A stretch of DNA of 64,000 bases. It comes from Apium graveolens. Its lineage: Eukaryota; Streptophyta; Magnoliopsida; Apiales; Apiaceae. The DNA is taken from contig NC_133648.1 in assembly GCF_009905375.1 (NCBI RefSeq), positions 22,127,884 to 22,191,883 of the forward strand, given 5' to 3'. The notes under the pieces are model-generated. The model searched no databases. It had not been told where the DNA came from and saw nothing but the letters and a program-made list of their open reading frames with translations. Shown in pieces: positions 11,525 to 24,339 of this stretch; the stretch's first letter is position 1; every line of letters begins with the position of its first letter. The position numbers were made by a program, and so were the translations under genes.

Positions 11525-11963
11525 CGGGGGCTCCATCCTTGGGTCTCGGTGCCACCGGATTCACCTTCATCAGCAAACTCTTAAAAGAGTCCATTTCTCT
11601 AACCTGTAAGAACACAAGCAACCATACCCTCTCTTAACTATGAATGTTGTTTATTTAAGCCACGTTTGTGTATGATCGTTATTTTAGGCCACATTTGTGT
11701 GAGCCCAGTTCCGCTTGTTTTTAAGCCATGTTTGTATGTGCTATAGATAGTTTTGGTTATTTTCAAACACCGATCTGCTTTAGCTTGCATATTGTCTTTG
11801 TGCTTTAGACCCCGCTATACTTGTTCAACAATATTGTTAGCAAAACCCAGAAAGTTTTTTTGGTGTTATTCTTGAAATTTTTTGGATCTCTTCGTAAAGG
11901 AAACCTTAGATCTATATTTTTAGCTTCAAATCTTGGTTAGTTGTTGTTTGTACACTTGAGATA
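11525..11963 (+). other. T untranslated leader
   Basis: About 440 bp of T-rich leader between primer site and gag start. I see no domain or clear signal in it. Confidence 0.55.
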
Positions 11964-13374
11964 ATGGCAAGAGCAGGAAAGAGTACGACTGGGAGACCCT
12001 CCGTTAATACCCAGGTCCAGGACCAGGAGCACTCTCAGGCTCAAGAACCTGGGGGCGATCGAGAGACCCAAAAGAAGTAACCATTGACACAACATACCCC
12101 GGTCTTTGAAAGGGTAGTAACACCCCGGATTACCAGAAACCTCATTGAACTGAATCAATATAAGTATACCAATGTTCCAGTGGCTGAAGAGCATATGGCC
12201 AACCTAGCAAGCAATGAACTGGCTGAAGCAATCAGACTCTACAGAGAGGAGCAAGCTTGGGCTCAGATAGAATATGAACAAGAGGATGACCAAGAAGAGT
12301 CTGAAGACTCTTAGCAATCTAGGAGATCTGTCTTCGACCGAATCGGGGCCAAGGGAAAGAAAAATCAAAAAGAGCCAAGTTAGAAGGAGACAGAAGTAAC
12401 CAGCACGAAGAGGTTGGAAGATATGAGTGAACAGATAAGAAGAGAAGAAGAAGCAAAGCTTGAGCTAAAGATTCAAAAAAGAATAAAGTTAGAAGAGGAG
12501 ATGCTCCTAGCCAAAGCCAAGGGCAAGAGGACCCGGAGGGACCCCACCCTCGAGGTCATTTCTGATGATGATGAGGAGGGGAAGAAGGACTTGAAAGATA
12601 TGATCTATAAACTTCAAAGGAAAATGGAGAAGGACTCTGGAATGGAGATTGGGGAAACTTTAACACCTTTTTGCAATTCTTTAGAGGCTATTCCCCGACA
12701 GAGAAACCTCAAGTATTACAATTTTGATTCTTTTGACGGATTGGGGGATCTGGAAGAACACTTGAATTATTTTGAGAAAATTGCACAGATATATTAATAC
12801 AACGACTTAACAAAGTCCAGGTTCTTCACCTCGACTCTCAAAGGGGATGGCTAAGAGGTGGTTTAGCAGGATCCCCTCCCGAAGCATCCACAGCTGGAGA
12901 GATTTCCGCGGGCCTTCCTCAGGAGGTTCCGAGTAAACAAGACACATGAGCTTCACATGTGCCATCTTGAAACCATACGCTAGTATGACAACGAGACTCT
13001 CTCAGCCTATATGAGGTAGTTCTAGGAAGCGATCAATAAAATCTTAAACTTATATGAGCGGGAAGAACTAAGCATATTTAGAAGGAACCTGGATCCAGAA
13101 CACAATGAAAGGTATATTGTATAGTTGATCAACAAGGAACCATAGAGCCTAGCTGCTGCTTATTCTATGGCAGGAAGATTCATCAAGGAAACAGATGTGC
13201 TTCAGGCTATGAGGATGACCCGGAACGAGGGATCCAGGAGCAAGAACTCTGATGACCGACCGAATGAAGGTTACCATCAGGACAAAAAGTTCAAGCAAAG
13301 CCAACAAGCCCAGCAGACCAACATGGTGCAAAACACTCCAGTATTTCAGAGACTGGGTCCTAAGGCAGAATCTA
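11964..13374 (+). pseudogene. T gag, N-terminal part (split by A)
   Basis: Gag of a Tat-lineage element. The frame starts with ATG at 11964, is interrupted by TAA near 12078, and continues through an acidic and coiled-coil-like stretch (12414-12600: EEEAKLELKIQKRIKLEEEM, then ISDDDEEGKKDLKDM). The capsid-type region follows (FDGLGDLEEHLNYFEKIAQIY, then RAFLRRFRVNKTHELH) at about 12720-12960, with further stops. A C-terminal basic part reaches 13374, where element A was inserted. Removing A and one target copy joins this frame directly to the segment at 44471, which supports the interpretation. Many stops make it non-functional. Confidence 0.8.
13370..13374. repeat. Target duplication of A, left (ATCTA)
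   Basis: ATCTA directly before the A 5' LTR, repeated after the A 3' LTR at 44466-44470. Five bases is the usual Ty3/gypsy duplication length. Confidence 0.85.
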
Positions 13375-14051
13375 TGTAATATCTGGGATATATCGTGTAA
13401 TTATTTTTGCTAATAAATAAATATTATGCATGTTCAATATTTATTCTGTGAATTAATTGTTAAGTGGTATATGTATTTGGATGTTTAAAAATAATATAAA
13501 TTGAGTATTTTAATTTTTATATGTCCAAAATAAAATATAGATAATTGTCATATCTTCCTATTTATTTTTATGTTGATTTATGATTTTATAGGAAATATAT
13601 GGATTTTATAAATTCTTTTTCTAAGTAATTATAAACTATTTTATACAATCGGAACCAGCCGACGTCATCCGTTTTTATGTTTTTATAACCCGAAACTCTT
13701 CCGAGAACTCCTTCCTAACCTAATTATTATCTTCTGAGCATTTTCCATGTTTCGACTTTTTCGATCCGGCGTACGGTTTGTCCTGTGCGGGTCCTGGCGC
13801 AATATTTTCGATACATTATTCATTTCGGTAAATCAATAAAACTCGTATTTTCGATAAACAGGATCTCTTTATTAAACTAATATAATTATCACCTCGTAAT
13901 ACGTGTAACCAGGCGCTGAGACCAAGACCGTAGTACAAATTATACTGATTTGGATAATTATCCCGAAAACCGGTACCGTTTGGATCTGTTTTTTTTAATA
14001 AACGTACTATATTATCCGGAACGATCCAACGGGATACTAATTTTCCGTAAA

Positions 14052-14060
14052 TATAAATAG
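14052..14060 (+). promoter_or_regulatory. TATA box of A 5' LTR
   Basis: TATAAATAG, conserved at 41623 in the 3' LTR and as TATAAATAT at 56521 in the D LTR. The conserved context (TTCCGTAAATATAAAT) across all three copies supports a core promoter about 680 bp into the LTR. Confidence 0.65.
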
Positions 14061-16740
14061 CCAGTATAGTATCTATTTCTGGTACAGATAATAAAAAAAC
14101 ACAGTAAAAATTCTGTAAAATCAAGAGAAAACCCTAAATTAAAATTTGTTTTTCAAAATCAAACCCAAATTCGGAGGCGTTACTGGTCTCAGATTTTGAT
14201 GCTCTTATACTCAAATCGAAGCTTGGAAATCAAGAATCACAATCTTTCATCAAAACATACCCAGAAACATCAGGTGATTTTATAATTAATTGTTTTAATT
14301 CGAATTTATTGATATTCAAATTAGGATTTTTCGTTCGAGCAGTTATTTATATGATTTTATGCTTGCATGTTGAAGATCTTCTCTTCCTGATCATTTTGGT
14401 ATATTATATGACTAATTTGGAGTTCAATAACATATAGAAATTGTTGTTTAATTATCGAATGGTAACATTAGGGTTTATAACCGTTTGAATGTTTTCAATT
14501 GGATTTGGGAATTTCTGTTATAGGGGTTATCAGTCGAATTGGGAAATTTGCAATTGAACCATGTATGGTACATCAACAAATGATTCCTGGAAGTAAAGCA
14601 ATCGAGCTCTCTGTGTTTTGTTGAGTTCGCCGGAGTTCATATCGATTTTGACCGGAGTTTGTTCCAGAGCTGTTGTTCATGATTGATTTGTGTATGTCTG
14701 TGTTCCTATAACGATTTAGAATCGTTTTACATCAAAAGCCCTAAAAAACGAAATTATTTTGAACCCCAATTAGGGTCACCGGAATCCGGGAAGGGTCACC
14801 GGATTCTGGGTTCGTCCGGCGGTTCATCCCGACCCGGCAACCCGATTTCCTGACCCATTTTTTTTATTAAAAACCCGGTTTTGATCCGAATTAATCCTAA
14901 ACCAAAGTTGTTTTTAGCATTTTTACAAATTAGTACCTGAAAGTTTCCAGAACTTTCAGGAATTTGATTTCTGTTTAAAATCTTTTAAAAATTGGATTTC
15001 TTTTATAAAATCATTTTAAAAATTGTTTTTAATTTCCAAAAATTCCGAAAATGATTATTTTAATTCTAAAATTCATTTTTAATTAAAAAAAATCCAAATT
15101 AATTATTTAATTAATTTTAATCAAATAATTAATTAGCTAATTGGTTAATTAATTTAAATATTAATTGATTAATTAGTTTAATTATTTATTAATTGATTTT
15201 AATTAAATATTTAATTTGATTTAATTATTTAGAATTGATTTAAAAATTCTGGAAAATAGTTTTGAGCTTTAAAATATTATTTTAAAATATATTCAAGGCT
15301 CGATAATTATTATTAAATGATTTTAAGTTCGAATTGTGCATTCGAACCCTATTATTTAATTATAAAATGATTGGAAGACCCGTTTTAATTCCGAAAAATA
15401 TTTTAAAAATCATATTAAATACCCGAAACTCCTTTATAAATGATATATCATTGATTGTTTGATGTGTTAAGTGTTATATGTGACTTGTTGATTGACTGTC
15501 GGTCTATATGTTCGGTGTTTACTTGTTTATAGCGTAACTTTCAATCCGTTAGTCGGATTTGGGTAAAATGAAGGGTAGATAGAAGTGTATACCAAATAGA
15601 ATCGTATGAGTTGAGTATTGATAGATGCTTATGATATGTGAGCAGAAGGGGCAAGGCATAGGAAAGGGAAGCAGATAGTCGAGGAGTAGACAGTTGTGAT
15701 TGAAAGTTAGTGAAGTATAGCAAGCTAATACCAGGCAAGTGTTCTGAACTTTCTCAAGATATATTGTAGTTGATTGATAGTCCTATTTTATATTGCAAGT
15801 GCTTTGAAGCACTGAACCCTAAACCTTGAATCCAGTTGTTGATCTTTGAGCCGTAAACCTTATTCTTTTTGAACTATTGATTGTTGAAAACCCGAGTACA
15901 AACCACAGATATACGATACTACCCCACAAATACATACAAACTAAATACCAACCACTGAATCAAATGACTTACATATTCAAACCATTGTACCCTATGCTTT
16001 GAAGAAAAACCGAATACTTGTAACCTTGAAACGTTGATTCCTTTGTTATCCAATTCTTTCATTACCTAACAGCCATTCTTTGAAATTGCCATACTGCTCC
16101 TTTGTGAAGATCGAAACCATCTCGTTATTGAACATCCAATGTTGCTTATGATTTTGTTTATTGCTTTATATTAATTATTCTGTTATTATATTAGAATTGG
16201 ATTGTTTTATAAAATTTTGGACCAGATTCGTGGTCAGACTAGATTGGTGGTCAAGTTAGGCCAATGTGTGCCTTGGATCCAGTAATTAGAGTAGAGCTGT
16301 ATGCCTTGCTCGGGGTTAGTGCGTGACTGATCAGCAACCTAACTTGGTTTTTAAAATGAAAATATAATATCCAATTCTAAATCATTAATCATTGTTCACT
16401 TAACACCTTAACCATTTTCACTTGATGATCATTATTCTCAGTCTTGTCATTGTGACTTTCTGAGCTAGTTAGCTCATTTGTGCGATGTTGTTTATGTTCT
16501 TTTCCAGTTAAGTAGGAACCAGTTGGTAGCGAGGGTCCCCAATCCAGTGCGAGAGCTAGGGGTCCAGGTTGATCGAGTTAAGCTAGCTGATGGCTTTTGA
16601 GATAGTTTAAGTTTGTAAAAGTTTATATTAATGTTTAATATTCAGTCTGATTTTGAATAATTGGGATTTAGACGTTGTAATATAAGTGTGTGTGTGTGGC
16701 TTGTGTACATACTTTAACCTATTACGGTCCATGGTAGTTG

Positions 16741-16746
16741 GTAAGT
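16741..16746 (+). promoter_or_regulatory. Candidate 5' splice site in A U5
   Basis: GTAAGT in the context AGTTG|GTAAGTAGGGTCA, conserved at 59121 in D and 44346 in the 3' LTR. It fits the plant donor consensus. It may pair with an acceptor at 17805 upstream of gag, which would remove the primer site and leader ORF from a subgenomic RNA. Inferred from sequence alone. Confidence 0.35.
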
Positions 16747-16872
16747 AGGGTCACTGCATATATTATTATTATTATTATCTTTATTATTGTTATAAGCAGG
16801 TTATAAATAAGGTGTGTTTGTCTGTGTGTGGACCCTAAACTTCTGACCCGGGTTTGGAGAGTGCCACAGGTT

Positions 16873-16884
16873 TGGTATCAGAGC
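16873..16884 (+). other. A primer-binding site (tRNA-iMet)
   Basis: TGGTATCAGAGC, four bases after the LTR end; complementary to the 3' end of initiator methionine tRNA. Confidence 0.93.
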
Positions 16885-17067
16885 TACAGGTTATAAGTCA
16901 CTGACACAAGCCTAGGTTGACGGGAATAGGTAGAGGGTTAGGATTAGAAGTAAGGAAATAGAAAGATAGAACGTCGAGAGGATGAGTGCGATGGTATAAC
17001 GGGTATTAGTATAATTCGTGTTGTGGTTCGAGATTCTTATACTCCGATATAATTTCAGATAACAGCA

Positions 17068-17579
17068 ATGGCTGACTCTTTCATCTCCGTACCAGCTGAT
17101 CACTCAGAGCCCTCAGTTGGAGGACCATCTTCGGATCCACGTCATGTTGTTCCACCAATGTTAGCTATTTTACCTCCATCTGTGTTGCAGCCCATACCAC
17201 TGTAGGCTATTCCACCACCAGGCATGAGGCCACCTATCAAAGGACCCCCACCTGCTGATTCAGGTTTTACTGGTCACTCAGTTACAGGTGTACCTTTTTA
17301 GTTCTCTTCATATCCTGTCCATATCATTAGTTCGAGGCTTATCATATGGATCAGCGATTCCTACAGGGTCAGATTCAGGAGCTATTACATATTTTGCGTA
17401 CCAGAGAGGTTGGGAGTGGTGAGAGGCGACTCAGAGAGAGACTCCAGGTATTTCGGAGAGCAGCTGTTGTGAGGATTGCTGAGGCTACTCATTAGGATAT
17501 CACCCCTGATTTTCTTGTGGAGTGGGCTAAGTGGGTTCTGGAGGAGTTTGAGGAGATTGGAGGACCAGACTTGCCCTGA
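17068..17579 (+). pseudogene. A leader ORF (extra frame before gag)
   Basis: Degenerate copy of a ~170-codon reading frame lying between primer site and gag, best preserved in D (59431-59943). ATG at 17068 starts a Pro-rich N-terminal half (VVPPMLAILPP, then IPPPGMRPP). It has TAG stops at 17203 and 17299 where D has CAG, a 1-bp deletion near 17327, and a TAG near 17494 where D has GAG. It ends with a W-x-x-W-V-L-E-E block and TGA at 17577, as in D. Differences from D fall largely on third codon positions, which suggests past protein coding. I recognise no known domain; function unknown. Confidence 0.6.
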
Positions 17580-18046
17580 GCTAGAGGCACAGAGATGGAG
17601 ATAATGAGCAGTGATGTTGTGGTTGTTTAGTATGTACAGTAGTGTGTAGTATGTTTCAGTAGACTTTTAGGTTGTATTCATAGACTAGATCTGCTGACTA
17701 GTGAGTAGGTTTGTTGTACCCTTTTGCTTTTTCTTTCGAAGCGTTTTAACGCTTGTACTACCTAAAACTTTTGATCTATATATATCAGTACCTTTTTCTT
17801 TCCAGCATTGTCATTTACATTACTGCACCTATTTTACTTTACTTTATTTATTACACCAGTTATACCCCTGTGATACCATGCACCCTATTCCCTTAACTGT
17901 TTATATTCTGTAAAGAAGCATGCAATTTACTTAGTTCAACTATTACAACTGTTTTCAAAAAGAGATATTTTTGTTTTATAAAAATTTTCTTTTATACAAA
18001 AAAATTGATTTAAAAGCTAAATAAGTTGTTTGATTCTTTACAGAAA
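17580..18046 (+). other. A spacer between leader ORF and gag
   Basis: A 467-bp non-coding spacer, closely matched in D (59944-60404). It contains a conserved pyrimidine tract ending in CAG (17790-17805, CTTTTTCTTTCCAG), a candidate splice acceptor, and a second TTTACAG directly before the gag ATG. Confidence 0.5.
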
Positions 18047-19251
18047 ATGCCTCCCAGAAGAAATACCCGCACCAACACCCAGAATGAAGAAACCAACAAC
18101 AACAATAACAACCAAGACGATACTAACCAGAATGCAAATCCAGGACCCATAGACCCAGCAATAACCCAGATTCTTCAAATCTTGGCCCAACAAACAGTTC
18201 ACCTGACACAATAACAACAAAGACAAACCAATCCCCAGGTAACTTTCAAAACTTTTCATGCAGTAAACCCACCAGAATTCAAGGGTTCCCTAGATCCGAT
18301 TGAAGCAAATGTTTGGTTAAAGGAAATAGAGAAGTCATTTGCTTCAGTTAAAGTGAAGGAAGAACAGAAGGTGGAGTTTGCAAGTTATTATTTGAAGAAT
18401 GAGGCCACCTATTGGTGGGAGACTGTGAAGACATTGGAAGGTACATATGTTATTACTTGGGGGAGGTTTAAGGAATTGTTTTTAGAAAAATATTTTCCCC
18501 AGTTTGTTCAGGATCAGATGGAGCTGAAGTTTTTAGAGTTAAAACAAGGAAATATATCGGTACCTGATTATGAAAGTAAGTTTGAAGAGTTTTCAAGGTA
18601 TATACTGACAGAAAGAAGGCTAAGAGATTCCAGCAAGGTCTGAAGCCATGGATTAGAGGGAAGGTAGCCATCTTTGAATTGGATACCTATGCAGGAGTTA
18701 TAAAAAAGGCCATGATTGTAGAGACAGAGAGCGAGATGTCACAGAAGGAAAAGGAAAGTAAGAAGAGGAAGTTTGAAGGGAATGAAGGTCAGTCACAACC
18801 AGGAAAGTTTCTAAATTTTAAGAAGGGCAGATAGAGGTCAAGGCAATCGTCCAGTCAACGTCAATTAGCCGAATCAGTTGAGGCTAACTTATCCAGATTG
18901 TCAGGTATGTGGGAAGAAGCACGGAGGAGTTTGTAATAAGTTGAACGTGGTTTATTTCATGTGTAATCAGAAAGGGCACTATTCAAGGGTGTGCCACAAT
19001 CATCCAGCGAGAGAGCCAGCAAACAAGGATCAGCCTACCCGGAATCCAGCGGTTAAGGTTCCATCTATTGGATTTACATGCTTTAAATGTGGGAAGCCAG
19101 GACATATAGCCAGGGAATGCAAGACACTAGCTCCAGTTAGTAATGCATTGAGAATTATGGGATCTACCCCAGCAGTGAATGAGACTCCAAGGGCTAGAGT
19201 TTTTGATATGTCTGTAAAGGATGCTATCCAGGATACGTATGTCATGGTAGG
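18047..19251 (+). pseudogene. A gag
   Basis: Gag of a Tekay-like element. ATG at 18047 (MPPRRNTRTNTQ) matches the D gag start. An Asn/Gln-rich N-terminus is followed by a TAA near 18211, the capsid-type domain (NPPEFKGS, ANVWLKEIEKSF, YLKNEATYWW), a deletion near 18600 that shifts frame, and a stop near 18830. The nucleocapsid frame is 18878-19256, with knuckles [23 protein letters not shown] (first Cys pair altered) and CFKCGKPGHIAREC. Protease would follow in the same frame but B is inserted here; the protein continues at 37565. Confidence 0.85.
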
Positions 19252-19256
19252 TACGT
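19252..19256. repeat. Target duplication of B, left (TACGT)
   Basis: TACGT before B; the right copy at 37565-37569 is TACGC, and the intact D sequence has TACGC here. One C-to-T change in the left copy explains the mismatch. Confidence 0.75.
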
Positions 19257-20087
19257 TGTGACGACCTCAATCTCGGGGTTAGGAAATGAGGACTCACACA
19301 CCTCTAATCTACTAATTAAATATGTATAAACCCCGATTAACTACTAACAGGATCAACAGGATAAAGTATGAGACAAGATTACAACTACCAATCACAGAAT
19401 ATAATTTACAAACCCAAAATATTATTAAATAATCAATATCGATTCCGGCTGGGAACCGACAGATAACCCATTGTATCTTTAAACACCTCTTACTAGGCGC
19501 GAGCTCACTCATAACCTGTACTACCTGCTCTGGCAACTGGAAGCCCTCAACACGGTAGGGACCACCAGGTATGCTCTTACGAGCAGTGCGCCTAAGCCTG
19601 GCCATCTTCTTGCTTAACTGCCATGGTTAGATTAAGACAAAACAATGAGTATAAAACTCAGCAAGTAACTAAATAGCAGTTCTACAATAACAATTCTCAA
19701 TATGCTTTGAACAAACTAGGGCATTCTATTTTAGCTAATCTAGGTGGCAGATTTCCGTATATTCATTTTTGTTTTCTTTGAGATAAGGAAAGGTATCCGA
19801 AGAATAGTTGGGCTTTCAAGAAACAAGGCTCGAAACAGGATGAAAGCCGACATTCAACACAAATCATTATAGGATCAAAATAGATCTTGCGGTAGAGGAA
19901 AGCAACAGTATTTCAAGATATAGAATCATTCATATGATCAACAATTTTAGGAATCAGGGTTCTGAGCCTTAAGCTCCACAATAACATAATCAACTCTTTT
20001 CAAAACAGTATAAACCATTTTCATTTCCAAAAATCAATTTACTGAATAAAAGTTTCAGTTCCTTTTCTTAAATAATCATTTATGTAA

Positions 20088-20092
20088 CACCC
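20088..20092. repeat. Target duplication of C, left (ATTTA)
   Basis: ATTTA before the C left LTR, repeated exactly at 33905-33909. Confidence 0.9.
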
Positions 20093-21836
20093 CCAGATCC
20101 GGGGTCGGGGATCCGGGTCGTCACGAGTTCCACTTCCCTTAACAACACCCAATCTTAATAAACAATCAACTACTCTTTACTGTGACCCCACAATATACAC
20201 ACACACACCACAAGTTATAGTCTCAGAGATGAATATCAAAAAATAATCACAAGTCGTTTTATTCCATAATTAAGTCAATACACCTTAAAAAGGTTTCTGA
20301 ATAAATTTACATTTCTTTGCCATTATTACAATTCATAATATACATAAGTCTGGTACATTACTAGTTGAAAACTTAGCCTATTGGTAATTTCTACCTCAGC
20401 TACAGCGGCCTGAACGCTTCCGGAAAGCTGCGGAACGTTTCCTATCCGCTTGCGAATTGGGAGCTTGGTCATGTTCATCTTATCTATCTGATGTTGTGTG
20501 ATGAAAGAAGAAAGCAAGGGTGAGCAGCAAGCCCACCAAAATAATATGTATACTGATTTACAATATATGAGCCTACTCATAATACTCATGAAAGTCTTGG
20601 TCAAAAGAAATGAACCAAGTTTGATATCTCAATGCGATGAAGTCGCAAAATATTCAGTATATATACATATATACTTTTCAAAATATTGGAAGTCCTCTTT
20701 CATGCATAATATACACAAAGTCCCAGTGTATAACTGTATATAAAAAAAATATCGTTGCAAGGTGATCTCATATATCTAACCTTGTCTCAACGTTTTTCTG
20801 AAAATCTTTGTCATTCATAAGACAATTATTAATTAGATATAAGTTTAAAAGATGAGGTTACCAAATACCCCAATATACTTATATCTTTCCCAATACTACT
20901 TGAACTACCACCGTTCAAGTTATAACCAGTTTCAAAAGTTCATCACATAGATGAGACTACAAGACAAGATTTGAATAGATTCAATCTTTGAAATATTATT
21001 GAATGAAAAAGTTATGAGATACTTTATTTAGTCCCGATATATATATATCCACATATATATATCTCTTTAAACATTTCCTGGAACCTCTGTTATATAAAGT
21101 ATGAACAGAGTTTGAAACATCCAATGAATTTTGGAAAGGAAAAGAATTTTGGCATAAACCAGATATCTTGCTGATCAGGCAAAGATACCAATAAGTAACC
21201 TTTTCTACTGTAGATGGATGAATTCCTCACCGGTCATCACCCTGGCCGCATTAGGACCTCGCGCTAGACCGTTACCCGGCCCCTCACGCGTTGATGGACT
21301 GCCACCCAGCCACTTACATAATAATAGACCGTACCCCGGCCTGTCGCTTATGCCGACTCAATTAGATGGGCTTACTTCCCGAACGTTGGGCAAGTAATCA
21401 ATTCATTTACCAAAACTGCAACCTCGTTGCGAATATAAAATACACCACAGAGCCGGATTCCCCAGGTTTTGAGCGAGTATTTAAATCCCCTTAAAAGGAA
21501 GATCTTAAATATAAAAAAAGAGTTTTGGGATCCACTCTGACTTTTAAAAATCATTTTGAAGACTCGAAAACACTTTAAAGAGTGTTTGGAGTAAAGCTGA
21601 TTTAATGAAGTAAATCAGTCCCCAGAATATTTAGAAAATGACCGAATATTATTATTTAAATAATATTCCCATAAAGAATAGTCTTTATAAAAATAATTGA
21701 AGTAGAAGTATTAAAACTTATACTTGAAACGAGTATTAAATAACCAAAGATATACTTATATGAAAGTATTATCTTTATTTGAATAATCGAAAATAAGTTT
21801 GATTATTAACACCTTATTCTTTAATAAAATAAAGAA

Positions 21837-22110
21837 TATATTTCAGCAAATAATCGGAGTCATAGATCCTCAAATGAATATTCAAATAATATTCAATAAA
21901 TAATATAAAAGAGTCATAAGCCCTCGAATGAATATTCAAATAATATTCAATAAATAATATAAAAGAGTCATAAGCCCTCGAATGAATATTCAAATAATAT
22001 TCAATAAATAATATAAAAGAGTCATAAGCCCTCGAATGAATATTCAAATAATATTCAGATAAATAAATAAAAGGAGTCATACGCCTTCGAATAGTATTCG
22101 AAATAATATT
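21837..22110 (-). repeat. 54-bp tandem repeat, C left LTR
   Basis: Units start at 21873, 21927, 21981 and 22035 with degenerate edges. Each contains two GAATATT-type elements (AATGAATATTCAAATAATAT) and GAGTCATAAGCCCTCG. The period is a multiple of three, which creates a false repetitive frame on minus. The same array lies at about 31631-31905 in the other LTR. Confidence 0.9.
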
Positions 22111-22177
22111 CAATAATAAATAAAGTTTAAAGTTATCGAATAAACCTTATTCGATTAATAGTTTGGAAAACTATAAC

Positions 22178-22225
22178 CATATATATATAAATATATATAT
22201 ATATATATCCATATCCATATATATA
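22178..22225. repeat. AT microsatellite, C left LTR
   Basis: Runs of AT repeats; the run is shorter in the right LTR (31973-32013), one of the few differences between the two copies. Confidence 0.85.
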
Positions 22226-24306
22226 CAAAATCTACTCGGGATCCTCGACTCCCGGTTTTAGAAAATATTTTCACCTTTGGGTCCCTATACTAAGGGTATA
22301 TGCAAGATACCGCTATCCTCTAGCATAGGTATTATCAACTGAACCAACAGATATATATTTCAAGAATATGAAACAGGCATGCATATATACCATATCACAT
22401 GCTACAATATATCGTAAGAATTTGCTAAATAACCAACATGCATCTATCGCAAGATAATGCATATACAAGTGTATACATCACAACAACAGTATAACGGATA
22501 GAATACTTGCCTGAGCGACTTGGGGGTGAGAAAGGCTCGGGACGAGTCTGATAACCTATAAACAACAAGTAAGTTGGAATTAAACCAAAATCACTTGTAA
22601 ATCTATACTTTAACTAACTTAGACTCTAACTCTTGTTTTGCGCTCACCGATTCGCTTAAGTCACTCGGGTACCCTCGGCTCCACCATTTTTAATAATTTA
22701 ACCTTTACGAGTTTTAAAGCGATTCCTTCGCGAGTGTCTTACCAACTGCCTAACACACTTACCATAAATGTTTCATACATTAATTAACCCTTTTTGGTCT
22801 TTAACCTATGTTTCAAAGTAAGGCGAGGGAAAAAGTTTCGTTCGCGAAACTTCGTTACTTGAAACGGTCGTTTCTCCTAAACCGTGCATCGGAATCGAAC
22901 GAACTACATATCAAAACGAAGCTCGTAACATGAGCTATCTAAACATGGCAGTGGTCATAATCTAGAAGGGGGTTCTCGGGTCCTAATGCTATGCACAAAA
23001 ACAGTCCAAAGAAAATCGGACGTTACGACGGCTATGTTTACGCGATTTCCAAATTTTAAACCATACAAAACCAACCACAAACCAACCTCAAATCCAACAT
23101 ACAACCAACATCCATCCTTATCACATCATAACAACCCCAACCAATTCAATTTAATCATTCATACTTATGCCTAAACTTAACTTTAATCATACTTAAGTTC
23201 CTTTAAATCAAAACCACAACAATTACCATTCCATTTCACTACCATTCCAAATCCCAAACTCTAAATCATAACAACAAGCTACAATATCAACCCACTAATC
23301 AAAATCATCTTATAATATATAGGAATCTAGGGTTTGGAGATGGTATACCTTCCTTGAAGTGGTGGGTGGAGCTAGGAAGCCTTAAGAAGCTTTGAGAAGT
23401 CTTAAGAATGCTTGGATCTTCAAGAAAAACAAGAAAAGTTCAAGTTAAAAACTTGAAAACACTATTCATTGTCTTCTTCTTTGATTAAATGAAGAAGATT
23501 GAGAAAGAATTAATGGCTTAAACTCATGATATAGTCCTAACTAAGCATGAAGATGATTAAGGAATTATCTTACCAATTTAGGAAGCTTGGATCTTGGATT
23601 TTGAAAAATCTTACCTTTAAAAAGTAAGAAAGCCGAGAGCAATGAAGAACTAATGCCTTGGTTGCTTTTTGATTTTTAATGAGAATGATTTTTACTTGGC
23701 TTGGTTGACTTGTTTTGTATTTGATTTAGTCAATTACCTTCTTGCCCTTAAAATTGTGTGGTTACAAAGCTACCACACCTCCTTCCTTCCCATGTCATGC
23801 TTATGTCATCCTCATGATGTCATCCTCCCTTCCTTGTCCTCTTTCTATTGGTTGGATGACATCATTCCCACTAATCCCTTTGATTAACTTCCTAATCGTT
23901 TGCCTAATGACCGCTGATCTGTTATACGGTTCACTTAACTTTCGTTCTCGTTTATCGTTTGAAGGATCATACCCGGGATCTTATTACTTAGGTTCCCTTA
24001 ACCTTTCTCAATATATTATATTCCTTTTTATGATCCTCTATTATAATCCTTTAATTTAAATCCTTTTTATCCTGTTACCTTATACTCAATTATCTCCGTA
24101 TCTTGTGGATTTCCGGGAAAAACCAAAGTGTTCGGAATTGGATTCTGACGATCTTTACATACACTTATATACTTCATAGAGTACTAATAATATCCCAGAA
24201 TATCCATAACAGAACCCCTACATAGTGTGGCGTGAAAAGTTTTCTCATTCAGCTAAAACACTATTCACAAGGGTTACAAAAAGTTGAAAATTTTGGGGTT
24301 ATTACA

Positions 24307-24325
24307 GTCTCCCCTCCTTAAAAGG
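24307..24325 (-). other. C polypurine tract
   Basis: On minus this reads CTTTTAAGGAGGGGAGAC next to the LTR, the plus-strand primer of the element. A has the similar TTTTAAGGGGGGAAGGA before its 3' LTR. Confidence 0.85.
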
Positions 24326-24339
24326 ATTCCGTCCCGGAA

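Larger units (their letters stand above)
13375..16868 (+). mobile_element. A 5' LTR
   Basis: A 3494-bp LTR from TGTAATATCTGGG to GAGTGCCACA. It matches the copy at 40932-44465 along its length with a few percent difference by eye, and more loosely the D LTR (55844-59232). It contains very AT-rich blocks (15000-15400), a GT microsatellite near 16690 and an ATT run near 16765. No protein domains. Confidence 0.92.
20093..24306 (-). mobile_element. C 3' LTR (left copy)
   Basis: A 4214-bp LTR between TGTAACACCCCC (left edge) and GGGGTTATTACA (right edge). It is nearly identical to 29875-33904 but has an extra ~185 bp near its right end (about 24110-24295) that the other copy lacks. It contains the 54-bp tandem repeat and AT microsatellites. 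The small frames repeated in both copies (for example 20326-20604 and 30118-30396) are chance frames in a duplicated LTR. Confidence 0.92.

Noticed and set aside
10805..11609. Candidate protein-coding exons before T gag
   Set aside because: Sequence has LTR structure (TATA, end before primer site) and a 35-bp tandem repeat produces the repeated peptide.
20326..20743. Frames on both strands duplicated exactly at 30118-30535
   Set aside because: Duplication reflects the two LTRs of C; no domain and overlapping opposite-strand frames.
21814..22113. Repetitive 99-codon frame on minus (and its twin at 31608-31907)
   Set aside because: A by-product of the 54-bp tandem repeat, whose period is divisible by three; it lies inside an LTR.
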